Below, piece after piece: positions 6,954 through 15,846 of a stretch of DNA of 64,000 nt. Source of the stretch: Bradyrhizobium sp. URHD0069 (lineage in GTDB: Bacteria; Pseudomonadota; Alphaproteobacteria; Rhizobiales; Xanthobacteraceae); contig NZ_JNIJ01000014.1 in assembly GCF_000701345.1 (NCBI RefSeq), positions 62,001 to 126,000 on the forward strand, in the 5' to 3' direction. Position 1 is the first letter of the stretch, and every line of letters starts with the position of its first letter. The notes below the pieces were generated by a model. The model saw nothing but the letters and a program-made list of their open reading frames with translations, did no database searches and had not been told where the DNA came from. The translations under genes and the position numbers were made by a program.

Positions 6954-8498
6954 ATGCGCACGGGAAGTGACTACCTCGCTATGCTGCGGAAGCGGTCTTG
7001 TGAAATTTACATCGGCGGGGAGCTAGTCGAAGACGTAACGGTTCACCCGGCCTTTGCAAACGTTTGTCGCACGGTGGCCAGTCTCTACGATATGGCGGCC
7101 GATCCGGCGAACCAGGCTGACCTCACCCATGTGGATCCCGAGACGGGCAAGCGATATAACAATATGTGGCTTCGGCCACGAACCCGAGCCGACCTCGATG
7201 CCCGCAATCGCCTGCATACTGCCTGGGCCGGTCTCTCCTGGGGTTTGTTCGGACGATCGCCGGACCACGTAGCCGGTTGGATTGCGGGCATGGCGTGCAA
7301 TCCGGAAAGCTTCGACATCTACGGGGAGGGCCGCGCCTCCAATCTGATGCGGTACTTCGACTACGCACGTGAGAACGACCTCTACATTGCCTATGCGATC
7401 GTTCCGCCTGCCGGTGTCAAGAGCACGGACGCCGTGGTAGCGAAGGCCCAGACGTCCATTCCCAACGCCCGTTGGGGGAGCGCTGCGGGTCTTCAGGTTG
7501 TGGACGAACGACCCGATGGAATCGTTGTTTCCGGCTTCAAGATCCTGGCAACCGGCGCGGTGCTCGCCGATGAAATTCTGTTCGGAAATTTTCAATCTCT
7601 TGCCGAAGGGCAGGAGCGGTTTGCTGCGACTTTCGCGCTTCCCGTGGGAACACCTGGCATGACGCTGTGGTCGCGCCGGCCGTTCGCCATGACCGCGTCC
7701 AGCGAACTCGATGACCCGCTCGCGTTCCGCTACGATGAAACCGACGTCGTGGTGTATTGCGAAAACGTTCTGGTGCCATGGGATCGCGTACTTACCCATA
7801 ATCATGTGGACATGGCGCGAGCCGCGTTCAGCGACACGCCGGCGCATACCCTTGGCAATGCGCAAGCTCATATTCGGCTGCTGGCGAAAATGCGTCTCAT
7901 CCTGGGCGTGATTAAAAAAGTCACCGAAGTGAATGCGATCATTGGCCTCCAGCCGGTGCGCGACACACTTTCGCATTTGGCCGTTCAGGTTGCCATGCTT
8001 GAAGGATTGATCGAAGCCGAGAATGCCAAGCCGGAAACATGGAAAAATGGATATATTTCGCAGGACCGGCAGGCGATGTACGCCACAATGGCGTGGTCGA
8101 CGACAAATTATCAGAACTTTATCAATTCGGTGCGCGAGCTGCTGGGCAGCCATCCGTTCCAGCAACCGGCGGATGTCAGCGTCTTCGACAATCCCAGAAC
8201 GAACGAGCTGTATTCAAGGTTTGTGATGGCTGAGCCGGAAGACGCGGTCGAGCGTTACAAGCTCATGCGTCTAGCGTGGGATCTCGTCGGCACCGAATAT
8301 GCGAGCCGGCATTCGCAATACGAATTGTTTTATAACGGTGCGCAGTTTGTAAACCGGATGCGCGTTTGGCATTTCTTCCGTTGGGACGTCGTCGAGAAAG
8401 AGGCTGAGCGCGCGCTAAGGAGCCTCGGCGGTTATCGAGAGCTTGTTCTGGAGAGGGCGGGCAAACCGGTGCCGTCCTCCAGGACGGCCGCAGCCTAG
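6954..8498 (+). CDS. HpaB-type FADH2-dependent aromatic monooxygenase, oxygenase component
   Basis: Group D two-component flavin monooxygenase of 514 residues, the usual length for 4-hydroxyphenylacetate 3-hydroxylase relatives. The ATG at 6954 follows AAAGGA; the frame is open upstream to 6912. Landmarks are the N-terminal 'SDYLAMLRKR', a central acyl-CoA-dehydrogenase-like fold, 'DDPLAFRYDETDVVVYCENVLVPWDRV' in the middle and 'YELFYNGAQFVNRMR' near the C-terminus. It needs reduced flavin, presumably from the reductase at 9442. Relatives hydroxylate phenols and some N-heterocycles. The enamidase-like and Rid neighbours point towards a nitrogen-containing ring here. Confidence 0.92.
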   Translation: MRTGSDYLAMLRKRSCEIYIGGELVEDVTVHPAFANVCRTVASLYDMAADPANQADLTHVDPETGKRYNNMWLRPRTRADLDARNRLHTAWAGLSWGLFGRSPDHVAGWIAGMACNPESFDIYGEGRASNLMRYFDYARENDLYIAYAIVPPAGVKSTDAVVAKAQTSIPNARWGSAAGLQVVDERPDGIVVSGFKILATGAVLADEILFGNFQSLAEGQERFAATFALPVGTPGMTLWSRRPFAMTASSELDDPLAFRYDETDVVVYCENVLVPWDRVLTHNHVDMARAAFSDTPAHTLGNAQAHIRLLAKMRLILGVIKKVTEVNAIIGLQPVRDTLSHLAVQVAMLEGLIEAENAKPETWKNGYISQDRQAMYATMAWSTTNYQNFINSVRELLGSHPFQQPADVSVFDNPRTNELYSRFVMAEPEDAVERYKLMRLAWDLVGTEYASRHSQYELFYNGAQFVNRMRVWHFFRWDVVEKEAERALRSLGGYRELVLERAGKPVPSSRTAAA

Positions 8499-8523
8499 CG
8501 AATCGGGATCGAGGATACCTGCG

Positions 8524-9438
8524 ATGAAACTTGCAACCTTTGCAAAACGAAACAGTCCGGGCGCTCCGCGCCTCGGCGTGGTGCGCGAGGGGGGACTGAT
8601 TGACCTGGAAAAGACCGCTGCCGCGCTTGGTTGCGCGCTGCCGGCGAAAGACATGATCAGTGCTCTCGGCTCCCGGACGCTTGAAGCGGTCGATCGCTTG
8701 GCCACCGAGGGTGAAAAGCGTGGCTTCTTTGTGCAGGCAGACAGCGTTGTGTTTCTTCCGCCAGTCAGCAACCCGTCCAAATTCTTCTGTGTTGGGAAGA
8801 ATTCTCGGCAGCACCGTCAGGAGCTTGTCGCGAACGACATGCTCAAGGAGATGCCATCGGAGCCCACCGGCTTCGTCAAGCTGGTTCAGACCATGGTGGG
8901 TGATGACGTCGAGGTCCTGCGGCCGGAAGGGATCACCACCCTCGATTATGAGCCGGAACTTGTGCTGGTGGTGGGCCGCCACGCGCATCGGGTGAAAAAA
9001 GGCGAGGGCAGATCCTACATCGCCGGCATTACTGTGTTCAATGATCTGACCGCGCGGGAGATTCAAAAGCGCGAGGTGGCTTCGGGAACCCGATTTTGGA
9101 CAGCGAAAAATATGCCGGGGTTTGCTCCCATCGGACCCTATGTCGTGACCTTGGACGAGGTCAAAGACCCGTTCGACCTCTGGGTGACATGTCACGTGAA
9201 CGGCGAGCTTCGTCTGAGGGAGAATACCTCACAATATATCTACCAGATCGAAGAGGTACTTGAGCATTTTACCCGGTACATGCCATTCGAGCCAGGCGAC
9301 CTGATCGCGATGGGAGCGCCGAAAGGCGTTGCCATGGGACAACCCAACGCTGCCGAGTTGTACCTCAAGCCCGGTGACAAGATGGAAATCGGCCTCGAAG
9401 GGCTAATGACACTTCGAACGACAATTGCCGGAGGATAA
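8524..9438 (+). CDS. Fumarylacetoacetate hydrolase (FAH)-family protein
   Basis: Cytosolic Mg/Mn-dependent hydrolase, isomerase or decarboxylase family acting on oxo-acids from ring cleavage; 304 residues. The homologous start is the ATG at 8524 ('MKLATFAK'). The FAH core runs from 'KFFCVGKNSRQH' near 88 to the end, with 'LDYEPELVLVVGR' (acidic metal ligands), 'VFNDLTAREIQKR' and 'GDLIAMGAPKGVAMG'. It lies 25 bases after the monooxygenase gene and three bases before the flavin reductase gene, clearly one operon. It probably hydrolyses or decarboxylates the carbon skeleton once nitrogen is removed (inference). Confidence 0.93.
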   Translation: MKLATFAKRNSPGAPRLGVVREGGLIDLEKTAAALGCALPAKDMISALGSRTLEAVDRLATEGEKRGFFVQADSVVFLPPVSNPSKFFCVGKNSRQHRQELVANDMLKEMPSEPTGFVKLVQTMVGDDVEVLRPEGITTLDYEPELVLVVGRHAHRVKKGEGRSYIAGITVFNDLTAREIQKREVASGTRFWTAKNMPGFAPIGPYVVTLDEVKDPFDLWVTCHVNGELRLRENTSQYIYQIEEVLEHFTRYMPFEPGDLIAMGAPKGVAMGQPNAAELYLKPGDKMEIGLEGLMTLRTTIAGG

Positions 9439-9441
9439 TCG

Positions 9442-9957
9442 ATGTGCGAAGAGCCGAATATCCGTCAGCAGTTCCTGAAAGGTATGAGCTTTTCCGCTTC
9501 CACGGTGAACGTTGTCACGACGGACGGCCCCGCCGGCCGCCAGGGAGTCACCGTTTCAGCGATGTCTTCCGTCTCGGCGGACGGCCCGTGTCCTACCCTT
9601 CTTGTCTGTGTCCACGAAGCGAGCCCGGCAGCGGCGGCGGTCCTTCGCAATGGCGTGTTCTGCGTGAACGTTCTTCGCGAAGATCAGTCAAGCATCTCAG
9701 ATAGCTTTGCAGGTCGTCTAGGCTCGGCAGGATACGATAAATTCGCCTGCGCATCCTGGACCACCGGCATAACCGGAGCGCCACGCGTGATCGATCCGCT
9801 TGTCGCATTCGATTGCAGATTGAGCGGAGAGCACCGAGTCGGAACGCATTATATTATCATAGGCTCCATCGCCCATGTGTTCCTGCCGAAATCGGGAGGA
9901 TCACCGCTCATTTATTCCAACCGCAGTTACGCAAGACCCACTGAACTCGCGATTTAA
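9442..9957 (+). CDS. Flavin reductase (HpaC-like) of the two-component monooxygenase
   Basis: Cytosolic NAD(P)H:flavin oxidoreductase of 171 residues in the flavin reductase-like FMN-binding family. 'VNVVTTDGPAGRQGVTVSAMSSVSADGP' near 17-44 and 'FCVNVLRE' near 74-81 are typical. It should supply reduced FAD or FMN to the oxygenase encoded at 6954. The start is three bases after the FAH gene stop; last tightly packed gene of the operon. Confidence 0.93.
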   Translation: MCEEPNIRQQFLKGMSFSASTVNVVTTDGPAGRQGVTVSAMSSVSADGPCPTLLVCVHEASPAAAAVLRNGVFCVNVLREDQSSISDSFAGRLGSAGYDKFACASWTTGITGAPRVIDPLVAFDCRLSGEHRVGTHYIIIGSIAHVFLPKSGGSPLIYSNRSYARPTELAI

Positions 9958-10062
9958 GTGTGGCACGATCAAATTGACAATCATTGCTCCCAATCATCGA
10001 TTGTTCATCCAGCTCACCCCGAACTCGAACCTGGATTCGAGACGATTTGGAAAATCCTGAAA

Positions 10063-11037
10063 ATGCTGTTTCGAATGGTTTCAACGGTGCTGGCGTTTTG
10101 CGCCCTTACCCTGCCGGTTTCTGCGGCCAGCTACCCCGATCGTACGATCAGAATGATCGTACCATTTGCCGCTGGCGGCGCCACCGACGTTCTGGCGCGT
10201 CTCGTCGCGCAAGCGCTCAACGCCAAATGGGGTCAGCCGGTCGTGGTGGAAAACCAGCCGGGTGCTTCCGGCGCCATCGGCACGCGGGCTGTAATGAAAG
10301 CAGCGCCGGATGGTTATACGCTGCTGATGGCGTCTACCGGCTCCCTCCCAATGGTGTCCGCCGGTGCGGACGACGGCGCGCCGCTTGACGTCAGCAAAGT
10401 ACTCTCTCCGATTGCGATGGGGGCAGCGCCGGCCTATCTGCTCGTCGTTCCCTCGACGTTGCCAGTTACGTCGGCTGCCGATCTGGTCCGCCTTGCCAAG
10501 GAAAAGCCGGATGGATTGACGTTTGGCTCCTCCGGCGTCGGGGCGGCATCTCATCTTTCCGGCGTACTCTTCGCAAGTAGCACGGGAATTAAGATGCTCC
10601 ATGTGCCCTACAGGGGTACCTCGCCGGCTGTGACCGATCTGGTGGCCGGACGCATTGATGTTATGTTCGCGCCGGGACCCGTAGTGCAGCCATATGTGCA
10701 GTCCGGTCATCTGAAGGCGCTGGGCGTCACCGACACCAAGCGATCGAAGTTTTATCCTGGTGTTCCGGCAGTGTCCGAAAGCGTGCCGGGCTATCAATCT
10801 GTCGGTTGGTTCGGCTTGCTGGCGCCGGCACATACTCCACCTGAGATTGTCAAGCAGATCAATCAAGTCATTATAGCCGCGATGGATACGCAAGAATTCC
10901 GCGATCATCTCGCGATGCTTGGCGCCGAACCCGAGCCCAAAACGCCTGAAGAATTCGGGCACTACATCAATTCCGATATTGCAAAATGGGCCAAGCTGAT
11001 CAAAGACAACGACATTCAATTGCCCGTGACGAAGTAA
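10063..11037 (+). CDS. Tripartite tricarboxylate transporter-type binding protein (TctC/Bug family)
   Basis: Periplasmic binding protein of 324 residues. The frame is open to 9958, but the ATG at 10063 begins a proper signal peptide ending in 'VSAAS' near residue 26. The Bug hallmarks are present: 'YPDRTIRMIVPFAAGGATD', 'VVENQPGASGAIG' and 'LHVPYRGTSPA'. The family binds small carboxylates and aromatic acids. No TctA or TctB membrane partner lies nearby, which is common for orphan Bug proteins. It follows the catabolic genes by about 105 bases and may provide a second uptake route or sense a related ligand. Confidence 0.93.
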   Translation: MLFRMVSTVLAFCALTLPVSAASYPDRTIRMIVPFAAGGATDVLARLVAQALNAKWGQPVVVENQPGASGAIGTRAVMKAAPDGYTLLMASTGSLPMVSAGADDGAPLDVSKVLSPIAMGAAPAYLLVVPSTLPVTSAADLVRLAKEKPDGLTFGSSGVGAASHLSGVLFASSTGIKMLHVPYRGTSPAVTDLVAGRIDVMFAPGPVVQPYVQSGHLKALGVTDTKRSKFYPGVPAVSESVPGYQSVGWFGLLAPAHTPPEIVKQINQVIIAAMDTQEFRDHLAMLGAEPEPKTPEEFGHYINSDIAKWAKLIKDNDIQLPVTK

Positions 11038-11687
11038 TTCCGAGTGTTCAATCTGTTGAATAGTTCCTTTACCGCCTCGGGAACCCAGGCCAGCATTCAT
11101 TCGCCGGCGGAAGTCGAATCCGTGGTCCTCGTCCGCACGCGCCGGCTGCGGAGAAATCCGTGCGACGCCTTCGCGCAGAGCGCCGAGAGTTCCTGCTCGA
11201 GCAGGTTGTTCGTGACGATCAGCGTCTCGATCTGGACAGGTAGTTGGTTGGCGTGCCGGTAGGGTCTTCGATTGCCCGGGCACGCACGTTCTGCTCTTGC
11301 ACACGGGATCGTTCAGGTGGCTTGCGCTTCTTCCGGGGGTGAGGTTCGAAACCACGTTGCTGCTCTTCCATAATCTTCGTCGCAGCCAATGCCATGGTCC
11401 AAATTTCCCCGCGAATGATCTCACCCTCCCTTCGAGCGCTGGAGGCATCTTTGACAATGCCTTCATCTCCTCTTTGAAGCGTTTAATCACCGGGCTGTGG
11501 TCTCTTGATTTCGCCAGTTTGTGCGGAGCCTCGGCGTCAGAATAATCCTTGCGTAGGTCCATGAATTGAGTCGGGCGCCCGTTCTGAAGCCAACTCTGGA
11601 TTTTGGCCAGCACGAATCCAGGCCTCCTTCCACGCAATGCCTAGTGGAACCTCTCAGTGCTCGTGCCCGTTACAGTTCTTCAAGTCC
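11038..11687. other. Intergenic region with possible eroded leftward gene
   Basis: About 650 bases. A long leftward open frame crosses this stretch and the antisense of the neighbouring binding-protein gene. Its first 130 codons (from 11637 down to about 11250) look protein-like ('AKIQSWLQNGRPTQFMDLRKD', later a Lys/Arg-rich stretch in a shifted frame). I could not recognise a family. It is probably decayed sequence. Confidence 0.35.
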
Positions 11688-11701
11688 AAGGAGGACTCCC
11701 C

Positions 11702-12007
11702 ATGATGAAAATCGCTTTTGTCGTGGCGACAGCGGTGTTGACGACTGCCCCGCTCGTAACTCCGGCCAAGGCCCAAGGCGTCAAGATGGCCCAAGTCAAT
11801 ATGCAGACCGGGCTGCACCTCGACGACCGCAATGATCGCGACGACCGCGACTATAGGGACCGTCGCCGGTATGACTCCAACGCCACAGTCGGCGTCGGTC
11901 CAGGCGGTGTCACCGTCGGCCCACGACAGCGCTGCCGCATGGAGACTACCATGATTGAACGGGACGACGGCCGCAGGATCACGCGCAAGGAGCGCGTCTG
12001 CGACTAA
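11702..12007 (+). CDS. Small secreted protein with Asp/Arg-rich linker
   Basis: Unrecognised exported protein of 101 residues. AAGGAGG at 11688-11694 fixes the start at the ATG ATG of 11702. A signal peptide ends near 'PAKAQ' (residue 24). The middle is a low-complexity run of Asp and Arg (about 40-55). The end has two Cys ('RQRCRM' and 'RVCD') that could form a disulfide. Similar small periplasmic proteins are familiar from Bradyrhizobiaceae, but I know of no function. It stands alone. Confidence 0.75.
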   Translation: MMKIAFVVATAVLTTAPLVTPAKAQGVKMAQVNMQTGLHLDDRNDRDDRDYRDRRRYDSNATVGVGPGGVTVGPRQRCRMETTMIERDDGRRITRKERVCD

Positions 12008-12091
12008 AGCGGGCAACAAAGAATTAATCGTTGAAGCGTCCCAGGCATTCGGGAAATAGCGCCCAGTGAGCCCGCACCATCATATCATTGG

Positions 12092-13459
12092 TTAGCTATC
12101 GGCGGAGACTGCGACTAGTCGTGTCTGTTCGGTAACCTGCGGAGCAGTCAATAGGTCCTTGAGCCACGTCTCGCCGCGGAACTTGCAGTACTGCTCGGCC
12201 CGCAGACGATCCGCCAGGCGCCCGGCGGGAAGGACGACGTCGTCGTAGGTAATGACAGCATCCTTGGCGATGCCGCGCTTCAACCGGCAACCCTCCACAA
12301 GGCCTTCCGGCAGGTAGCGTTCGGCGCTCATCTCATCGGCATTCACGGCCTCGCCATAGGTCATGTACATGCCGTAGTCGTCGAGCACCTCGCCGGCCTT
12401 GAGATCGCGCTTGGCGACGGCGCAGACTTCGACCACGGGACCGCCGAGCGGCTTGGTGGTCGGATCGCGGAACAGCACAGCGCGCGCAATCGCGTTCGGC
12501 GCTTCGAAATGCACCAGATGATAGGGGATGAAGAAGGAATAGAGCGGCCCCGGTCCCATCTTGTACAGGTTCAGATAGTGCTGTTGCTTTGGGTCGGGAT
12601 GCTCGGCCAGGCAATAGACCTTGGTCAGCGGCGTCCCCACCACGTAGTCGATCGCGCCCCCAAGTTTGCGCAGTTCCTCGACGTCGTATAACTCGCCGAT
12701 CTTGAGGACATCGCCCGTGTAGTGCCGGCCGCGCGACATGCCGCGCGAGCGCACCTTGAAGCCCGTCGCATTGGCGACGATGCTCTGCTCGAAGCTGATC
12801 TTGGAGCCGTCGGCGAAGCTCGTCACCATCGCGGCGTTCTGTCCCCAACGCTCGGCAAAGCCCTGTTGCGTCGTCGGGTTACGATAAGGATCCTGAAGGC
12901 CCTTCACATTCCCCATCAAGCGTGGCGTGAGGCCAAGGCCCTTGACCCAGCGATAAAGGTTCATCTGCAGGCCGGGCTCGTCGCCCTCACAGCCGGTGAG
13001 GATCACGCCGAGCCGGTCGGCATAGGTCTGGAGGATGGGACCGATGGTGCCATCGAGTTCGGCGTTCATCAGCACGACGTCCTTCCGATGCCTGAAGGCC
13101 TCAAGCACGACGTGGGCGCCGTATTCGACCGAGCCGGTGACATCGACGAGCACGTCGATATGCGGCGAGCGTGCGAGGAGCATCGGGTCATGGGTCGCCA
13201 CCGGACGCGCACCCGCGGCAGCATCGTCGAATTTGAGCTGCGACTCCGCGACGACAATGTCCTCGCAGCCCGCATACTTGAAGACCGCGACGGCTCTCTC
13301 GGGACGCCGGTTGGATATCGCGACGACACGCATACCAGGAGTGCTGTTGACGATCTGGTTGGTCAGGCCTTGGCACATGAAGCCGGCACCGACGATGCCG
13401 ACGCGGATGGGCCGATTCTGATCTGCGCGCGCCTTCAATGCCGTATCGACGATCCACAT
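12092..13459 (-). CDS. NAD(P)-dependent oxidoreductase with SAF domain
   Basis: Cytosolic protein of 455 residues. The N-terminal Rossmann fold ('VGIVGAGFMCQGL', near 20-32) resembles homoserine dehydrogenase and Gfo/Idh/MocA enzymes. The C-terminal part (about 350-430) resembles an SAF domain ('AVAKRDLKAGEVLDDYGMYMTYG'), as in sialic acid synthase and FlgA. Genes of this type recur in nucleotide-sugar clusters, where they probably oxidise or reduce a sugar intermediate; the reaction is not known to me. Last gene of the leftward operon, about 60 bases downstream of the RfbC-like gene. Confidence 0.8.
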   Translation of the reverse strand: MWIVDTALKARADQNRPIRVGIVGAGFMCQGLTNQIVNSTPGMRVVAISNRRPERAVAVFKYAGCEDIVVAESQLKFDDAAAGARPVATHDPMLLARSPHIDVLVDVTGSVEYGAHVVLEAFRHRKDVVLMNAELDGTIGPILQTYADRLGVILTGCEGDEPGLQMNLYRWVKGLGLTPRLMGNVKGLQDPYRNPTTQQGFAERWGQNAAMVTSFADGSKISFEQSIVANATGFKVRSRGMSRGRHYTGDVLKIGELYDVEELRKLGGAIDYVVGTPLTKVYCLAEHPDPKQQHYLNLYKMGPGPLYSFFIPYHLVHFEAPNAIARAVLFRDPTTKPLGGPVVEVCAVAKRDLKAGEVLDDYGMYMTYGEAVNADEMSAERYLPEGLVEGCRLKRGIAKDAVITYDDVVLPAGRLADRLRAEQYCKFRGETWLKDLLTAPQVTEQTRLVAVSADS

Positions 13460-13521
13460 GGCCTTCCTCCTCCGCCGCTCGACTCACCCGTAACCCAGAG
13501 GCGCTAAATCTGCAGGAATCG

Positions 13522-14097
13522 TCACGCCGCCATTGCAATCGACATCCTGCGCTTCACTTCCTCCTCGATCTCACTCAACGGGCGGAACGCCTGATCCTTC
13601 GGTGACATCACCGAGACCGGCAGCGGCCAAATGAGTCCCAGCCGCGGATCGTCGTGGTGGAGTCCGCTTTCAGCGTTCGGCGTATAGAATTCGCCCACTT
13701 GGTAGCTCGTGTCCGTGTTGTCGCGCAGCGCCTGGTAGCCGTGCGCGAAACGCTCCGGCACGTAGAGCGCCGTCATATTGTCCTCGTTGAGATCGACGAA
13801 GATGTGCTCGAGGTAGGTCGGACTCTCGGGCCGCAGATCGACAATAATGTCGCGGATGGCGCCGCGTGTGCATCGCACTAGCTTGCTCTCGGCAGCCGGT
13901 GGATACTGGAAATGCATGCCGCGTAGCGTGCCCTTCTTTGCGTTCGAGGCGACGTTGGCCTGAGCGATCACAGGCTTCAGCCCATGATCGCGGAACTCGT
14001 TCTGGCAGAAGGCACGCGCGAAGAAGCCTCGCTCGTCCGTCTTGCGATCAAGATCGATGATGAAGGAGCCTCTAAGCTTCGTTTCGGTGAAGATCAT
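13522..14097 (-). CDS. rfbC: dTDP-4-dehydrorhamnose 3,5-epimerase family protein (RfbC-like)
   Basis: Cupin-fold NDP-sugar epimerase of 191 residues, close to the usual 180-190. Recognisable motifs are 'DERGFFARAFCQNEF', the active-site 'KGTLRGMHFQYPP' with its catalytic His, 'VRCTRGAIRDIIVDLR', and 'VPERFAHGYQAL' with the second His. It acts on 4-keto-6-deoxy sugars. As its neighbour is a glucose-1-phosphate cytidylyltransferase, the substrate may be a CDP- rather than a dTDP-sugar. It lies 14 bases after the epimerase gene, in the same operon. Confidence 0.92.
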   Translation of the reverse strand: MIFTETKLRGSFIIDLDRKTDERGFFARAFCQNEFRDHGLKPVIAQANVASNAKKGTLRGMHFQYPPAAESKLVRCTRGAIRDIIVDLRPESPTYLEHIFVDLNEDNMTALYVPERFAHGYQALRDNTDTSYQVGEFYTPNAESGLHHDDPRLGLIWPLPVSVMSPKDQAFRPLSEIEEEVKRRMSIAMAA

Positions 14098-14111
14098 GGT
14101 TCGCCTCCGGT

Positions 14112-15176
14112 CTAGCCCTTGACGACGGCAAGCTCTGGCTCGGCGGCCTGCCGATGTCTCAGATCGTCAGCGAGGATGCCGTCGGCGATCAGTTTCTGGA
14201 TGTGGCCGATGCGCTGGTAGCGCGGACCCTCGAATTCCTCCAGCGTCAGGTTCGATTGGCGATAGGCGTTGTAGAGCTGTTCGGCGCCGCGCCGCGCATC
14301 CCATTGCGGCTTGAAGGCGGGCAGCACGCGCGCGATCTTGTCGAAATTGACACGATAGGAGCGCGTGTCAGGGCTCGCATCAGGAGCGATCTCGAGCCGG
14401 CAGCCCGGAACCACATCGGCGACGATCGCGGCGATATCGCGGATGCGGTAATTGTGCGCGGTCTGGCCGACATTGAATGCCTGATTGAAGACCAGGTCCG
14501 CCGGTGCTTCGAGCGCTGCGATGAAGGCGCGCGAAATATCCTCGATGTGGACGATCGGCCGCCAGGGCGATCCATCCGACTTCAGGTAGATGAGACCCCT
14601 CGTGACCGCCCAGGCCACCAAATTGTTGAGCACGATATCGAAGCGGATGCGTGGCGAGACGCCATAGGCGGTCGCCGGACGCATGTAGGTCGGGCAGAAT
14701 CCGTTGCCGGCGAGCGGGGAAATATCGCGCTCCGATCGGACCTTGGATTCGCCATAGGCTGTGACCGGGTTCAGCGCGCCGGTTTCATCGAGCATGGCCT
14801 CGCCGGCCTGCCCGTAATTGCTGCACGAGGAGGCGAGCAGGAACCGCTTCACGCCCGCCTCCTTGGCAAGCGTGCCCAGGCGTACGCTGCCGCCGTGGTT
14901 GATCCCGTAAGTGAGTTTGGGGCGGAAATTGCCGAGCGGGTCGTTCGACAAAGCGCACAGATGGATGATGGCGTCGAGCCCTTTGAGATCTTCGCGCGCG
15001 ACATCGCGGATGTCTTTGCGGATATGCGGCACAGGCGCGATGCGGCCGCCCGCCTCAAAGGTGCAGCGCTCATAGAGATTGCTGTCGAGGCCGATCACTT
15101 CGTGGCCAGACCGCAGCAGCATCGGAACCATCACGGTTCCGATGTAGCCAAGATGTCCTGTCACCATTACACGCAT
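14112..15176 (-). CDS. NAD-dependent sugar epimerase/dehydratase (extended SDR)
   Basis: Extended short-chain dehydrogenase of 354 residues. The N-terminal '[16 protein letters not shown]' is the NAD-binding Gly motif. The active site is 'LASSCSNYG' with a 'YGESK' Tyr/Lys pair near 142-146. It acts on an NDP-sugar, probably the product of the cytidylyltransferase branch. The family covers epimerases, dehydratases and reductases, and I cannot separate these by eye. It lies 16 bases downstream of the PIG-L deacetylase gene in the leftward operon. Confidence 0.88.
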   Translation of the reverse strand: MRVMVTGHLGYIGTVMVPMLLRSGHEVIGLDSNLYERCTFEAGGRIAPVPHIRKDIRDVAREDLKGLDAIIHLCALSNDPLGNFRPKLTYGINHGGSVRLGTLAKEAGVKRFLLASSCSNYGQAGEAMLDETGALNPVTAYGESKVRSERDISPLAGNGFCPTYMRPATAYGVSPRIRFDIVLNNLVAWAVTRGLIYLKSDGSPWRPIVHIEDISRAFIAALEAPADLVFNQAFNVGQTAHNYRIRDIAAIVADVVPGCRLEIAPDASPDTRSYRVNFDKIARVLPAFKPQWDARRGAEQLYNAYRQSNLTLEEFEGPRYQRIGHIQKLIADGILADDLRHRQAAEPELAVVKG

Positions 15177-15192
15177 GACCGTTCACCTCTGT

Positions 15193-15846
15193 TCACTGCA
15201 CCACGATCTTTCGTCCGTGGAAGGCTTCCGCGAATCCGTCCGGCGCGCGGCATTCCGCGCCCCGCAGACGCGCCAGCCCCATGAAGGTTTGTGCGTCGAA
15301 CCAATCCTTCGAGCGTTGCGTGCCGAAATGTTCGTAGAGGAGCTTTGCCTTGCGCTCCATCAGCGCCCTGCTGGCCGGGATGAAGACGTTCGGCTGGCCC
15401 AGATCGCCGTCCCATTTCGGAATCTCGTATTCGAGGATCGCGTGGTCGCGAAACGTGTTCCACGTCAGCATGGACACTTCGCGATGATCCTGATGCGCAT
15501 CGTTGCGCGAGTGGCACAGGATCACATCGGGCGACGTGCGCCGTTTCAGCGCCTCGAACCAACTCTTGATGTCGGCTCCCTGGTACGGGAAGAAGCCGTC
15601 CTTGAATTCCGCCAGATCGATGACCGACCGTGCCGCATCAGCTAGAAATGCCTCGGCGGATGCACGCGCCTCGGCAGCGCGTGCACCGTAGGCGCTGAGC
15701 ACCGCCCAGTGCATGTCCAAGCGCACGCCGCGATCGATCCAGCCGAGGATCGTTGCGCCGGCGCCGATTTCGATGTCGTCCGAATGAGCGCCGATACAAA
15801 GAACGGAGAGGCGGTCGCCCGAGCCTGCAAGTCCAACGAGCTTCAT
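15193..15846 (-). CDS. PIG-L (LmbE-like) deacetylase
   Basis: Zn-dependent N-deacetylase family protein of 217 residues. The ATG at 15846 overlaps the stop of the cytidylyltransferase gene (ATGA); the frame stays open to 15903 but that start is inside the neighbour. The metal motif 'CIGAHSDDIEIGAG' (His-x-Asp-Asp) is near 17-30, with the later His in 'CHSRNDAHQDHREV'. It would remove an acetyl group from an N-acetyl sugar, so the final sugar may carry a free or re-acylated amine (inference). Confidence 0.9.
   Translation of the reverse strand: MKLVGLAGSGDRLSVLCIGAHSDDIEIGAGATILGWIDRGVRLDMHWAVLSAYGARAAEARASAEAFLADAARSVIDLAEFKDGFFPYQGADIKSWFEALKRRTSPDVILCHSRNDAHQDHREVSMLTWNTFRDHAILEYEIPKWDGDLGQPNVFIPASRALMERKAKLLYEHFGTQRSKDWFDAQTFMGLARLRGAECRAPDGFAEAFHGRKIVVQ

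Noticed and set aside
7023..8165. 380-codon leftward frame opposite the monooxygenase gene
   Set aside because: Antisense shadow of a strongly supported gene, His/Arg-rich and without motifs.
9974..10002. TTGACA-led promoter before the TctC-type gene
   Set aside because: A good -35 is present, but no acceptable -10 lies 16-18 bases on; the gene may simply be read from the upstream operon.
10081..11637. 518-codon leftward open frame opposite the TctC-type gene
   Set aside because: Most of it is the antisense of a clear binding-protein gene and has shadow-type composition; only the first part outside that gene could be remnant sequence.
14154..15284. 376-codon rightward frame opposite the epimerase gene
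   Set aside because: Antisense shadow; the leftward frame has clear SDR motifs and operon spacing.
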